The position numbers and the translations under genes were made by a program. A stretch of 64,000 nucleotides of DNA from Pigmentiphaga aceris (GTDB lineage: Bacteria > Pseudomonadota > Gammaproteobacteria > Burkholderiales > Burkholderiaceae_B), in contig NZ_CP043046.1 in NCBI RefSeq assembly GCF_008119665.1, positions 2,914,001 through 2,978,000 of the forward strand, written 5' to 3'. Positions 42,055-49,867 of the stretch are shown here, one piece after another. Positions within the stretch are counted from its first letter, which is position 1; each line of letters starts with the position of its first letter. Below the pieces are notes generated by a model. It saw nothing but the letters and a program-made list of their open reading frames with translations, was not told the DNA's origin and searched no databases.

Positions 42055-42101
42055 TGCCGGCACCGACGAGGCGCTCCGCTTGCGTTGCATGACCCGCACG
42101 A

Positions 42102-43715
42102 TCAAGCCAGACGCTCACGTTGTAGACGGATTCCCGCGCGTTCCCGGTCCCAGGAGTCCGTGGTCAGTCCCTCGCCACGCAGCACGTGCTTCTGCAGTTT
42201 GCCACTGGCCGTCTTCGGCAGTTCCTTCACGATACGAATGAAGCGCGGCACCATGTAATGCGGCACGCGTGTGGCCAAGAACGTGATCAGCTCTGCCGGG
42301 TCTATTGTGGTCCCGTCAACCTGTGTAATGACTGCCAGCACTTCGTCTTCGCTGTGCTCGCTGGGCACTGCCACCACCACGGCTTCGTGCACGCTGTCGT
42401 GGGCGCAGATTTCGCCTTCCAGCTCGAAAGATGAAATGTTCTCGCCTCGGCGGCGAATCACGTCCTTCAGCCGGTCCACAAAATAAAAGTTGCCATCCGC
42501 ATCGCGTCGGAACGCATCGCCGGTGTGGAACCAGCCGTTGCGCATGGCGGCCACGGTTGCCTCGGGGTTGCGGTAATAGCCCGAGAACAAGGCCCACGGC
42601 CGATGCGAGCGGATCAGCAATTCGCCCACGTCGCCGTCGGGCAGGCTGCGGTCGTGCGCATCAGCCACGCGCAGATCAAACCAGGGGCGGGGCTTGCCCG
42701 CGAGCCCTGCCTGGGTCAGTCCCGGCCCGGCATGCAAGGGGCTGGCGATTTCGGTCATGTTGTAGACGGTATAAAGGTCGCAGCCAAAACGCGTGCGGAA
42801 GTTCGGCGCTTCTTCGCCAAAGGGCACGATGAACACCTTCTTCAGCGGATGCTCTCGGTCACGGGGCGAGGGTGGCTGCTTCAACAGGAAGCTGGCCATG
42901 ACCCCCAGCAACAGCACTACGGTGCTGCCGGTGTCGCGGATGGCGTCCCAGAATTCAGCGGTGCGAAACTCCGGCACCATGGCAATCGAGCCGCCGCAGG
43001 CCAGCATGGCGTAGACATACAAGGTGCTGCCGCAATGGAAGATCGGGCCGCAGATCATGCAACGGTCTTCAGCGGTCATGCAGTCGAAGGCGTCCGGGCC
43101 CATGGTGTAGAGCTGCACGTATGACGTGACCACGCCCTTGGACATGCCGGTGGTGCCCGAGGTGTACATAATCGACTGCACATCCCAGGGTTCGATGGGC
43201 GCATCGGTTTCCAGCAATGCATCGGGGGCCACGGGGGGCGTGACGAAGGCAGCGATGTCCAGGCCTGCGATATCGGTTGCGGTCGCAGTGCCGCCGACAG
43301 TGCGCACTTGCCGCAGCGCGCCCGGTGCCACTTCCGCCAGGCGCGGCAACAGGGCCGGGTGCGCCAGCATCAATGCAGCCTGGGCGTTTTCCAATACGTG
43401 TTCAAGCGGGCGTCCGCGCAGCCCGGTATTGAGCGGAACGTAAACCGCGCCCAGGTAATTGATCGCAAACCAGTTGGCCAGCAGGTCGGGACCATTGCCC
43501 ATCCAGCACAAGACCCGGTCGCCTTGCTTTACGCCCAAGTCGCGCAATGCGGCGGCGCGCTGACGTACCTCGCTCAAGGTCTGGGCGTAGGTCCATGCCT
43601 CGCCACGGTGAAATTGCACGAAGATTCTTTCCGGTATCTTTTTGGCCTGAGCATCGAGCAGATAGCGCAGTACGCACTGTGTTGCCGCTGGCATGCTGCT
43701 TTGGTCCGCGTCCAT
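42102..43715 (-). CDS. AMP-forming acyl-CoA ligase (CaiC/FadD-like)
   Basis: 537 residues. ATP-binding P-loop YTSGTTGMSKGVV, the A5 motif YNMTEIAS, the A7 motif GWFHTGD and the C-terminal Lys region LPKTASGKLQKH are intact. It activates a carboxylic acid with ATP and CoA, the entry step to the pathway encoded around it. The closest pattern is crotonobetaine/carnitine- or bile-acid-type ligases, but the substrate is not determinable. The ATG at 43715 follows AAGGA. It is divergent from the enoyl-CoA hydratase gene across a region with the shared palindrome. Confidence 0.93.
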   Translation of the reverse strand: MDADQSSMPAATQCVLRYLLDAQAKKIPERIFVQFHRGEAWTYAQTLSEVRQRAAALRDLGVKQGDRVLCWMGNGPDLLANWFAINYLGAVYVPLNTGLRGRPLEHVLENAQAALMLAHPALLPRLAEVAPGALRQVRTVGGTATATDIAGLDIAAFVTPPVAPDALLETDAPIEPWDVQSIMYTSGTTGMSKGVVTSYVQLYTMGPDAFDCMTAEDRCMICGPIFHCGSTLYVYAMLACGGSIAMVPEFRTAEFWDAIRDTGSTVVLLLGVMASFLLKQPPSPRDREHPLKKVFIVPFGEEAPNFRTRFGCDLYTVYNMTEIASPLHAGPGLTQAGLAGKPRPWFDLRVADAHDRSLPDGDVGELLIRSHRPWALFSGYYRNPEATVAAMRNGWFHTGDAFRRDADGNFYFVDRLKDVIRRRGENISSFELEGEICAHDSVHEAVVVAVPSEHSEDEVLAVITQVDGTTIDPAELITFLATRVPHYMVPRFIRIVKELPKTASGKLQKHVLRGEGLTTDSWDRERAGIRLQRERLA

Positions 43716-43852
43716 GCATCCTTCTCCGAAAATTGCTGTTAAGTGCCTGTTTCAGCCACTTTACTGCGGTGCAGCGTAGGCATCACCCAAGGATTTACCC
43801 GGCCCCAGGGGGCGGGAAAGTGCTTATCATCAACTGCTTTCAAGTCAAAAAC

Positions 43853-43866
43853 ATACTTGGTAGTAT
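43853..43866. promoter_or_regulatory. Operator-like palindrome ATACT-N4-AGTAT, ligase/hydratase promoter
   Basis: ATACT-TGGT-AGTAT repeats the dyad at 41054 with a different spacer; the preceding A-rich bases and following TAT are also alike. It overlaps a TATACT hexamer on the minus strand (ligase direction). It is the probable second binding site of the TetR regulator. Confidence 0.75.
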
Positions 43867-43935
43867 ATTTTTCGTCGGCAAACCCATCGGTATGTCGGCC
43901 GATGCAACGATGCATCGGCACTCGGGAGAGCAGGA

Positions 43936-44682
43936 ATGGTGACGATCGAACGCCACGGAATGATTGCCGTGGTTCGTTATGTACGCGGAGCCAAGGCCAA
44001 CGCCTTGAGCCTGGCTGCGGCAAATGCCTTGCTGAATGCCGCTCGTGAATTGGCAGACGACAAGACGCTTCGGGCGGTGGTCCTTGCAGGCAGCCCGAAG
44101 GTTTTCAGTGCTGGTATTGATCTGTCTGACTCGGGTTGGTGGGGCGCGGATGACCCGCTTGCTACCCAGCAGGCCCTGGCCCGAGGCGAGCTGATGTGCC
44201 GCGCCTGGGCAGAATTGCCCATGCTGACCATCGCCGCCATCGAAGGTGCGGCGGTAGGTGGCGGGGCCGTGTTGGCGAACTGCTGCGACCTGCGCGTAAT
44301 GGGCGATGGCGCATTTGTGGCGTTTCCAGAAGTCAGGTTGGGCGTGCCGTTGGCGTGGGGCGGATTGCCGCGTTTGGTGGCGCTGCTTGGCCCGGCTCGT
44401 GCCAAGCGCCTGCTGTTCAGCGACCTGCGCCTGGACGGTGCGAGTGCAATGGAGTGGGGCCTGGCCGATGCACTGGCTCCCGCTGGTCAGGCAGTCGATG
44501 TTGCGCTTGGCCTGGCGCGCGAAGCGTCCGAATGCCCACCGATTTCATTACGGCTGACCAAACGCGCAATTGACGCGCAGGCCTATCCAACCGCACCAGC
44601 CCATGCGCAGGGTGACCAATTTCTGCTTTGTCATCTGTTGGCCCAGCGAGCAAAGATCGTGGGTGCAGTCGAGGCCGGTTGA
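43936..44682 (+). CDS. Enoyl-CoA hydratase/isomerase family protein
   Basis: 248 residues. Crotonase-fold motifs are LAGSPKVFSAGIDLSDS (first oxyanion loop) and EGAAVGGGAVLANCCDLRVM (second). FPEVRLGVPLAWGG retains the second catalytic Glu position, but the first (E144 of rat crotonase, in GGGCELA) reads Val (GGGAVLA). Hydration may thus be changed or lost; isomerase, hydrolase or one-Glu hydratase activities exist in the superfamily. The ATG follows GGGAGAGCAGGA. Confidence 0.9.
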   Translation: MVTIERHGMIAVVRYVRGAKANALSLAAANALLNAARELADDKTLRAVVLAGSPKVFSAGIDLSDSGWWGADDPLATQQALARGELMCRAWAELPMLTIAAIEGAAVGGGAVLANCCDLRVMGDGAFVAFPEVRLGVPLAWGGLPRLVALLGPARAKRLLFSDLRLDGASAMEWGLADALAPAGQAVDVALGLAREASECPPISLRLTKRAIDAQAYPTAPAHAQGDQFLLCHLLAQRAKIVGAVEAG

Positions 44683-44747
44683 ACCGCTCTTGCACAAACA
44701 GGCGTGACCCGCACGCTGCCCCGAGGCTATTCCGCTTTTTCAATACC

Positions 44748-44774
44748 GCCGACGCCGCTTGGCGTCGGCCTTTC
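44748..44774 (+). terminator. Rho-independent terminator after enoyl-CoA hydratase
   Basis: GCCGACGCC-GCTT-GGCGTCGGC forms a perfect nine-pair stem with a four-base loop, followed by CTTTC. It is 65 bases past the hydratase stop. Confidence 0.75.
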
Positions 44775-44827
44775 AGAACCGTCTTTCAGAACCGTCATAA
44801 ACGGTCGATCACCCACGGAGAATCACC

Positions 44828-46093
44828 ATGACCCACTCATCGTCCGGCCCGTTACTCGCTCGTTTATCTACCCGCTTGTTGTCCGCGCCTCTGCTATCTG
44901 CATTGTTGGTTGCCAGTGCGTTTGCATTGCCGATGCAAGCCCGGGCTCAAACCACCGAGCCGATCCGCATCGGTGTGCTGACCGATTTGTCCGGCATGAA
45001 CGCCGACTTGTCTGGCGCAGGCGCGGTCGACGCGGCCCGCATGGCAGTGGAAGATTTTGGGCCGACCTTGTTGGGCCGCAAACTGGAAGTGATCTCTGGT
45101 GACCACCAGAACAAGGCCGACGTGGGGTCTGCGATGGCGCGTACCTGGATCGATCAGCAACAGGTCAAGGCGATTGTCGACGTGCCGACCTCGTCCGTGG
45201 CCCTGGCCGTGCAGGAAGTCACACGCAACGCGAACATCGCGTTTCTGGCCTCTACCGCAGGCAGTTCGGAACTGACCGGCAAGGCTTGCTCGCCGACGAC
45301 AGCGCAATGGACCTACGACACCTACGCATTGGCCAATGGCACTGGGCGTGCACTGACCGAATCGGGCGTGAAACGCTGGTATTTTCTGACCGCCGATTAC
45401 GCGTTCGGCAACGCGTTGCAAGCCGACACCGAAAACGCTGTGAAAAAGGCAGGCGGGCAGGTGATGGGCGCGTCCCGCCACCCACGTGCGGCCAGCGATT
45501 TTTCATCCTTCCTGTTGCAAGCCCAGTCGTCAAAGGCCGAGATCATTGCGCTGGCCAATTCGTCTGGCGACACCACCATGGCGATCAAGCAGGCCAACGA
45601 ATTCGGCCTGATCGCGGGCGGCCAGAAGCTGGCTGGCATGTTGATGTTCCTGACCGATATCGACGGTGTCGGCCTGGAGCAAGCCCAAGGCTTGATCTTG
45701 ACCACCGGTTTCTACTGGGACATGGACGAACGCACGCGCACCTGGTCCAAGCGTTACGCGGCACGCAATCGCGACCGTATGCCGACCATGGCGCAGGCAG
45801 GCGTCTATTCCGCAGTCATGAACTTCCTGCAGGCGGCCAAGACCAGTGGCAAGCTGGAAGGCGACGCGGTGATGAAGCAACTGCGCAGCGGCAAGATCGA
45901 CGACATGTTCGCGCGTAACGCCTATCTGCGTGAAGACGGGCGTCTGGTGCACGACATGTATTTGGTGCAAGTGAAGAAGCCGTCGGAATCGAAAGCGCGC
46001 TGGGATTACTACACGATTCTGAAGACGATTCCGGGCGATGAGGCATTCCGTCCGCTGGCGGAAGGGGGATGCCCGCTGGTGTCGGCGAAGTAA
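44828..46093 (+). CDS. LivK-type ABC transporter substrate-binding protein (periplasmic binding protein family)
   Basis: 421 residues. A long signal peptide ends near MQARAQ; the mature protein begins TTEPIRIGVLTDLSGMNADLSG, with VGSAMARTWIDQQQVKAIVD and AFLASTAGSSELTGKACSP, typical of branched-chain amino-acid-like binding proteins (Peripla_BP_6). A good GGAGA site precedes the ATG. No permease or ATPase lies within the window, so it is an orphan. Its place beside the acyl-CoA genes suggests that it captures the carboxylic-acid substrate. Confidence 0.92.
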   Translation: MTHSSSGPLLARLSTRLLSAPLLSALLVASAFALPMQARAQTTEPIRIGVLTDLSGMNADLSGAGAVDAARMAVEDFGPTLLGRKLEVISGDHQNKADVGSAMARTWIDQQQVKAIVDVPTSSVALAVQEVTRNANIAFLASTAGSSELTGKACSPTTAQWTYDTYALANGTGRALTESGVKRWYFLTADYAFGNALQADTENAVKKAGGQVMGASRHPRAASDFSSFLLQAQSSKAEIIALANSSGDTTMAIKQANEFGLIAGGQKLAGMLMFLTDIDGVGLEQAQGLILTTGFYWDMDERTRTWSKRYAARNRDRMPTMAQAGVYSAVMNFLQAAKTSGKLEGDAVMKQLRSGKIDDMFARNAYLREDGRLVHDMYLVQVKKPSESKARWDYYTILKTIPGDEAFRPLAEGGCPLVSAK

Positions 46094-46170
46094 GGTCTTC
46101 TGCAGGGCAGGCGTAAGCAGAACAAGCTTGGGCAGGGCATGGCTTGGGCCGACCTTGGCGAACAAGCCTC

Positions 46171-46208
46171 AGCCCTGGCAGTCGCGTGTTTTTGCGACTG
46201 CCAGGGCT
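46171..46208. terminator. Bidirectional terminator between binding-protein and MocR genes
   Basis: AGCCCTGGCAGTCGC pairs perfectly with GCGACTGCCAGGGCT across an eight-base T-rich loop. It sits between convergent 3' ends. The 15-bp stem is very stable; the T-run after it is short. Confidence 0.75.
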
Positions 46209-46215
46209 TGTCCGT

Positions 46216-47535
46216 TCACCCCAGACACATCTTCAGATCACGAGCAAAACGCTGCGCCTGTCCGTCCTGCAACTTGGACACCGTGACACGGATCGCCTGC
46301 GACTGGCCCTGCACATCAAACGCGCTTCCCACCCGGACCAGCCAGCCTTTTTTGGCCAGTGCGTAGGCAACATCCTTAGGATCGCGGGCCACTGGCACCC
46401 ATAGGTTGAACCCGCCCGTGGGGGTCGGCACGTCAATGCCTTGTGCCAGCAATGCGGCGTGCAATTCCTGGCGACGGGACGCGTATTGATCGCGCGCCTG
46501 ATCAACCTGCCGACGCACATCAGGCGAACCCAGGCAGACGCCAACGATGGCTTGCAGAATATGGCTGACCCAGCACATGCCCGGAGCCAGGCGCGTACGC
46601 AAGCGGGTTGCCGTTTCGATGTCGCAGGCGACGAATGCCAGGCGCATGTCTGGCCCCAAGCCCTTCGACACTGAGCGCACCAGCGCCCATCGGCTGGTGG
46701 ATGCCGGAATCACCGAGCAATAAACGGTTTCTGCCAGCAGCGCGAAGTGGTCATCCACGATGACCAGCACCCCAGGGTGGGCTGCCAATACCCGCTTCAA
46801 TGCCTCGGCCCGTTGCGGGGTCAGACCCCAGCCGGTGGGGTTGTGGGCACGGGGCGTCAGCAGCACTGCGCGCGCGCCTTTGTCCAATGCCGCGGCAAGC
46901 GCCTCGGGCCGCATGCCGGCTTCATCGATACCCACGCCCACAGTCTGCATACCGGCCAGACGCAAGGCGTTGATCGAACCCAGAAAACACGGATCTTCCA
47001 CCGCCACCTTGTCTCCCGGCACCAGGTGCGCGGCAGCCAGGCGTTCGATGGCGTCCACCGCGCCGTGGGTCAGCTCCAAGGTCCAGCCAGCAGGGCAGTC
47101 TGATGCAAACCAGGCCTGGGCGTGCTCACGCAAGCTGGGCAGGATGGTGTCGTCGCCGTACAGGAACGGCCCGGCAAGCTGCTGGGCGAAGGCACCGGCC
47201 AGTTTGCCTGCGAGCAGCTCGGCGGGGTTGGGCAGCCATTGCGGATCGGGATTGCCATCGGCCAAGTCGATCAAGGCCGTGCCGATGCTCAAGCCTTCCT
47301 GTTCGCCCGCCTGCGGTGGCGCGCAAATGGTCGTGCCCAGCCGCCCCTGGGTGAGCGCAAGGCCGGCCTTGGCCAATCGTTGATAAGCCGCTGCCACCGT
47401 GTTGCGATTCACCGACAAGGTGTCGGCCAAGTCGCGCACCGGGGGCAGGGCGTCCCCAGGCTTGAGCTTGCCGTTCTGCACCATGGCGCGAATGCCATCG
47501 GAAATCTCCAGCGCCGTTTTTCCGGTGATCTTCAA
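46216..47535 (-). CDS. MocR-type regulator: GntR helix-turn-helix fused to PLP aminotransferase-like domain
   Basis: 439 residues. The N-terminal GntR domain (ALEISDGIRAMVQNGKLKPGDALPPVRDLADTL) is joined by a linker to a fold-type I aminotransferase domain with HGAVDAIERLAAAH, TPRAHNPTGWGL and VRSVSKGLGPDMR. The latter holds the PLP-Lys in SVSKGLGP. Such regulators sense PLP or an amino compound. No ATG lies near the domain start; the TTG at 47535 follows AGGA at good spacing and is the best start. It is divergent from the YggS-type gene by 64 bases, hence a candidate regulator of vitamin B6 homeostasis or of that neighbour. Confidence 0.88.
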   Translation of the reverse strand: MKITGKTALEISDGIRAMVQNGKLKPGDALPPVRDLADTLSVNRNTVAAAYQRLAKAGLALTQGRLGTTICAPPQAGEQEGLSIGTALIDLADGNPDPQWLPNPAELLAGKLAGAFAQQLAGPFLYGDDTILPSLREHAQAWFASDCPAGWTLELTHGAVDAIERLAAAHLVPGDKVAVEDPCFLGSINALRLAGMQTVGVGIDEAGMRPEALAAALDKGARAVLLTPRAHNPTGWGLTPQRAEALKRVLAAHPGVLVIVDDHFALLAETVYCSVIPASTSRWALVRSVSKGLGPDMRLAFVACDIETATRLRTRLAPGMCWVSHILQAIVGVCLGSPDVRRQVDQARDQYASRRQELHAALLAQGIDVPTPTGGFNLWVPVARDPKDVAYALAKKGWLVRVGSAFDVQGQSQAIRVTVSKLQDGQAQRFARDLKMCLG

Positions 47536-47599
47536 TTTTGTCCTATGCCAATGTATGATTTGTTCACAGACAATATTAACGCGGGCAGGACAGAAGCAC

Positions 47600-48394
47600 A
47601 TGCTTGGCCAACAGACCGATTCGGCGTTCCCCAGTGCAAGCACCCGCGAGGACTTCGTGCGCAACCTGGCGGCGGTGCGTGCCCGTATCGCGGCAGCCTG
47701 TGCCCGTGTGGGCCGTGCGCCTGACGAGGTGCGGCTGTTGCCAGTCAGCAAAACCGTGGATGAGGCCCGCATTCGTCTGGCTTACGACGCGGGTTGCCGG
47801 GAACTGGGCGAGAACAAGGTTCAGGAAGCCATGCAGAAGTGGGAAGCCATGTCGGATCTTGATGGCGTGCGCTGGTCGGTGATCGGTCATTTGCAGACCA
47901 ACAAGGCCCGGCACGTGGCGCGTTTCGCATCCGAATTTCAGGCGCTGGACAGCCTGCACGTCGCCGAAGCGCTTGACCGCCGCTTGCAGCACGAGGGCCG
48001 TTCGCTGGATGTCTTCGTGCAGATCAATACCTCGGGCGAAGCCAGCAAATACGGGCTGGCACCCGAGCAGGCAGCGGCCTTTATTCAGGCCTTGCCTGCC
48101 TACACCAGCCTGCGTGTGCGGGGCCTGATGACCCTGGCCGCCTTGTCTGCGGATCAGTCGCGGGTGCGAGACTGCTTTGTGTTGTTGCGGTCTTTGCGTG
48201 CGCAGCTGCAACAGGACGCCCCGCATGGGGTTGATTTACATGAACTGTCGATGGGCATGTCCGGCGACTTTGAAGTTGCCATTGAAGAGGGTGCGACCGT
48301 GGTTCGGGTCGGACAGGCCATCTTTGGTGCACGCAACACGCCGGACAAGTTTTACTGGCCGGATGCTTCGCCGTCTTCAGACGAGACGGTCTGA
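47600..48394 (+). CDS. yggS: YggS-family PLP homeostasis protein
   Basis: 264 residues. ARVGRAPDEVRLLPVSKTV has the PLP-binding Lys; ELGENKVQEA, WSVIGHLQTNKAR and the C-terminal ELSMGMSGDFEVAIEEGATVVRVGQAIFG are the family signatures. The protein is a single TIM barrel that binds PLP and buffers the cofactor, with no known enzymatic turnover. The start ATG follows AGGACAG. The N-terminus is about 20 residues longer than E. coli YggS. Divergent MocR gene upstream, intrinsic terminator downstream. Confidence 0.92.
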   Translation: MLGQQTDSAFPSASTREDFVRNLAAVRARIAAACARVGRAPDEVRLLPVSKTVDEARIRLAYDAGCRELGENKVQEAMQKWEAMSDLDGVRWSVIGHLQTNKARHVARFASEFQALDSLHVAEALDRRLQHEGRSLDVFVQINTSGEASKYGLAPEQAAAFIQALPAYTSLRVRGLMTLAALSADQSRVRDCFVLLRSLRAQLQQDAPHGVDLHELSMGMSGDFEVAIEEGATVVRVGQAIFGARNTPDKFYWPDASPSSDETV

Positions 48395-48405
48395 ACAACC
48401 GTTGC

Positions 48406-48436
48406 CTGCACAGCCGTCTGGCTGTGCAGACTTTTT
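48406..48436 (+). terminator. Rho-independent terminator after yggS
   Basis: CTGCACAGCC-GTCT-GGCTGTGCAG is a perfect ten-pair stem with a tetraloop, followed by ACTTTTT. It ends the yggS transcript 12 bases past the stop. Confidence 0.88.
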
Positions 48437-48516
48437 CGCTGGCCTTTGCCGTTGCACTACCCGATTCCCAACCCCGTCTTCCCTTTATTCCGAGTTTTCA
48501 TCCAGGAGTTTCAAGC

Positions 48517-49410
48517 ATGTTCACCGGCCTTAGCGCGTTCCCCTTGACCCCCATGAACGAAGACGGCATCGATGAGGCCGGATTCATCACCTTGGTTGAG
48601 CGTCTTGCCGCCGCCGGGGTGGATTCGATTGGCGCGCTCGGTTCCACCGGCAGCTATGCATATTTGAGCCGCGCCGAGCGTGCCAGGGTGGCGCAGCTTG
48701 CGGTGGCGCATGCGGGGCAAACTCCCGTCATGGTGGGTATCGGTTCATTGCGAACCCGCGACGTGCTGAACCTGACGGAAGACGCACAGAAAGCAGGGGT
48801 GTCCGGTGTGCTGCTTGCCCCAGTGTCTTATCAGAAGCTGTCTGCTGACGAAGTGTTCGGTCTGTTCGAGACCGTCAGCCGCAATCTGTCTGTGCCGCTG
48901 TGCGTGTATGACAACCCGGGCACCACGCATTTCGAATTCACCGACGAACTGCACGGCCGCATTGCGCAGTTGCCGAACGTGGCGTCGATCAAGATCCCTG
49001 GCGTACCTGCCGACCCGGCTGCGGCCAAGGCCCGTGTGGACCGGCTGCGCGCCCTGATCCCTGAGCACGTCACCATCGGCGTCAGTGGCGATGCCTTTGG
49101 TGCCACTGGGCTGAATGCCGGTTGCGATGCCTGGTACTCGGTGATTGGCGGGCTGTTCCCGAAAACCACGCTGGCCATCACACGTGCGGCACAGGCCGGC
49201 AATGCAGCCGAAGCCACACGGCTGTCCGAGCGTTTGAAGCCGCTGTGGACGCTGTTTGCGCAGTACGGCGGTAGCCTGCGTGTGGTCGCAGCCGCCGCCG
49301 AACTGGAAGGCCTGGTCAAGCATCCTTGCCTGCCGCTGCCGCTGAAAGCCGCCAATGACTTGGCAAGACGCCAGATCGTTGACCTGATCAAGGAGCTTGA
49401 ACTGTCCTGA
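48517..49410 (+). CDS. DapA-family aldolase/lyase (dihydrodipicolinate synthase-like)
   Basis: 297 residues. IGALGSTGSYAYLSRAER is the GxTGE-like phosphate/carboxylate loop with Ser-Tyr in place of Gly-Glu. CVYDNPGTT supplies the Tyr, and VASIKIPGV the Schiff-base Lys. The family condenses pyruvate with aldehydes or splits sugar acids; the altered loop and neighbourhood argue against the housekeeping lysine enzyme. CCAGGAGTTTCAAGC precedes the ATG at 48517; the longer frame to 48424 lies within the terminator. Confidence 0.9.
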   Translation: MFTGLSAFPLTPMNEDGIDEAGFITLVERLAAAGVDSIGALGSTGSYAYLSRAERARVAQLAVAHAGQTPVMVGIGSLRTRDVLNLTEDAQKAGVSGVLLAPVSYQKLSADEVFGLFETVSRNLSVPLCVYDNPGTTHFEFTDELHGRIAQLPNVASIKIPGVPADPAAAKARVDRLRALIPEHVTIGVSGDAFGATGLNAGCDAWYSVIGGLFPKTTLAITRAAQAGNAAEATRLSERLKPLWTLFAQYGGSLRVVAAAAELEGLVKHPCLPLPLKAANDLARRQIVDLIKELELS

Positions 49411-49423
49411 TCAGCCGCGCGTG

Positions 49424-49744
49424 TTACTGGAAGAGCTGGCCCAGTTTCATGGCCAGCATCATCTCGCCCGTGACCTTGATCTTGCCGCTCATGAAGGCCC
49501 GGGTCGGGTCCATCTGACCGTCAAGCATGGCCAGGAAGTCGGTGTCGGTCAGGCCGACCGTGCACTGCGCTTGCTCGGGGGCCTGGCGCACACCCGCCGT
49601 TCCCGGTTTGAAGTCGACAATCCACGTACCGCCCTGGGGGCCAGACAGATCGAAACGAAAGACCGCATTGATTTTCTTTTGCAGATCGGCGTTGGCGGTC
49701 TTGTTGGCGATGCGGGTTTCGAAGATGTCTTTGGGCGTGCTCAT
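49424..49744 (-). CDS. SCP2 sterol-binding domain protein
   Basis: 106 residues, a single SCP2 domain. FDLSGPQGGTWIVDFKPGTAGV, CTVGLTDTDFLAMLDGQMDPTRAFMSGKIKVTGEMMLAMKLGQLF are the typical blocks. It binds acyl-CoA or sterol-like lipids in a hydrophobic tunnel and fits a carrier role in the acyl-CoA cluster to its left. It is convergent with the aldolase gene, 13 bases away. Confidence 0.92.
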   Translation of the reverse strand: MSTPKDIFETRIANKTANADLQKKINAVFRFDLSGPQGGTWIVDFKPGTAGVRQAPEQAQCTVGLTDTDFLAMLDGQMDPTRAFMSGKIKVTGEMMLAMKLGQLFQ

Positions 49745-49867
49745 TGGGCAGTGTGTCCTGGTTGGCGGAGTCGGCGGATTCTACAGGTTCCGGCAGTGCG
49801 CCGCCGACCAGGATCACAGTGAGGGGGCGGCTTGTGGCACACCTCGCGGGATAATCGATCTACGCGT

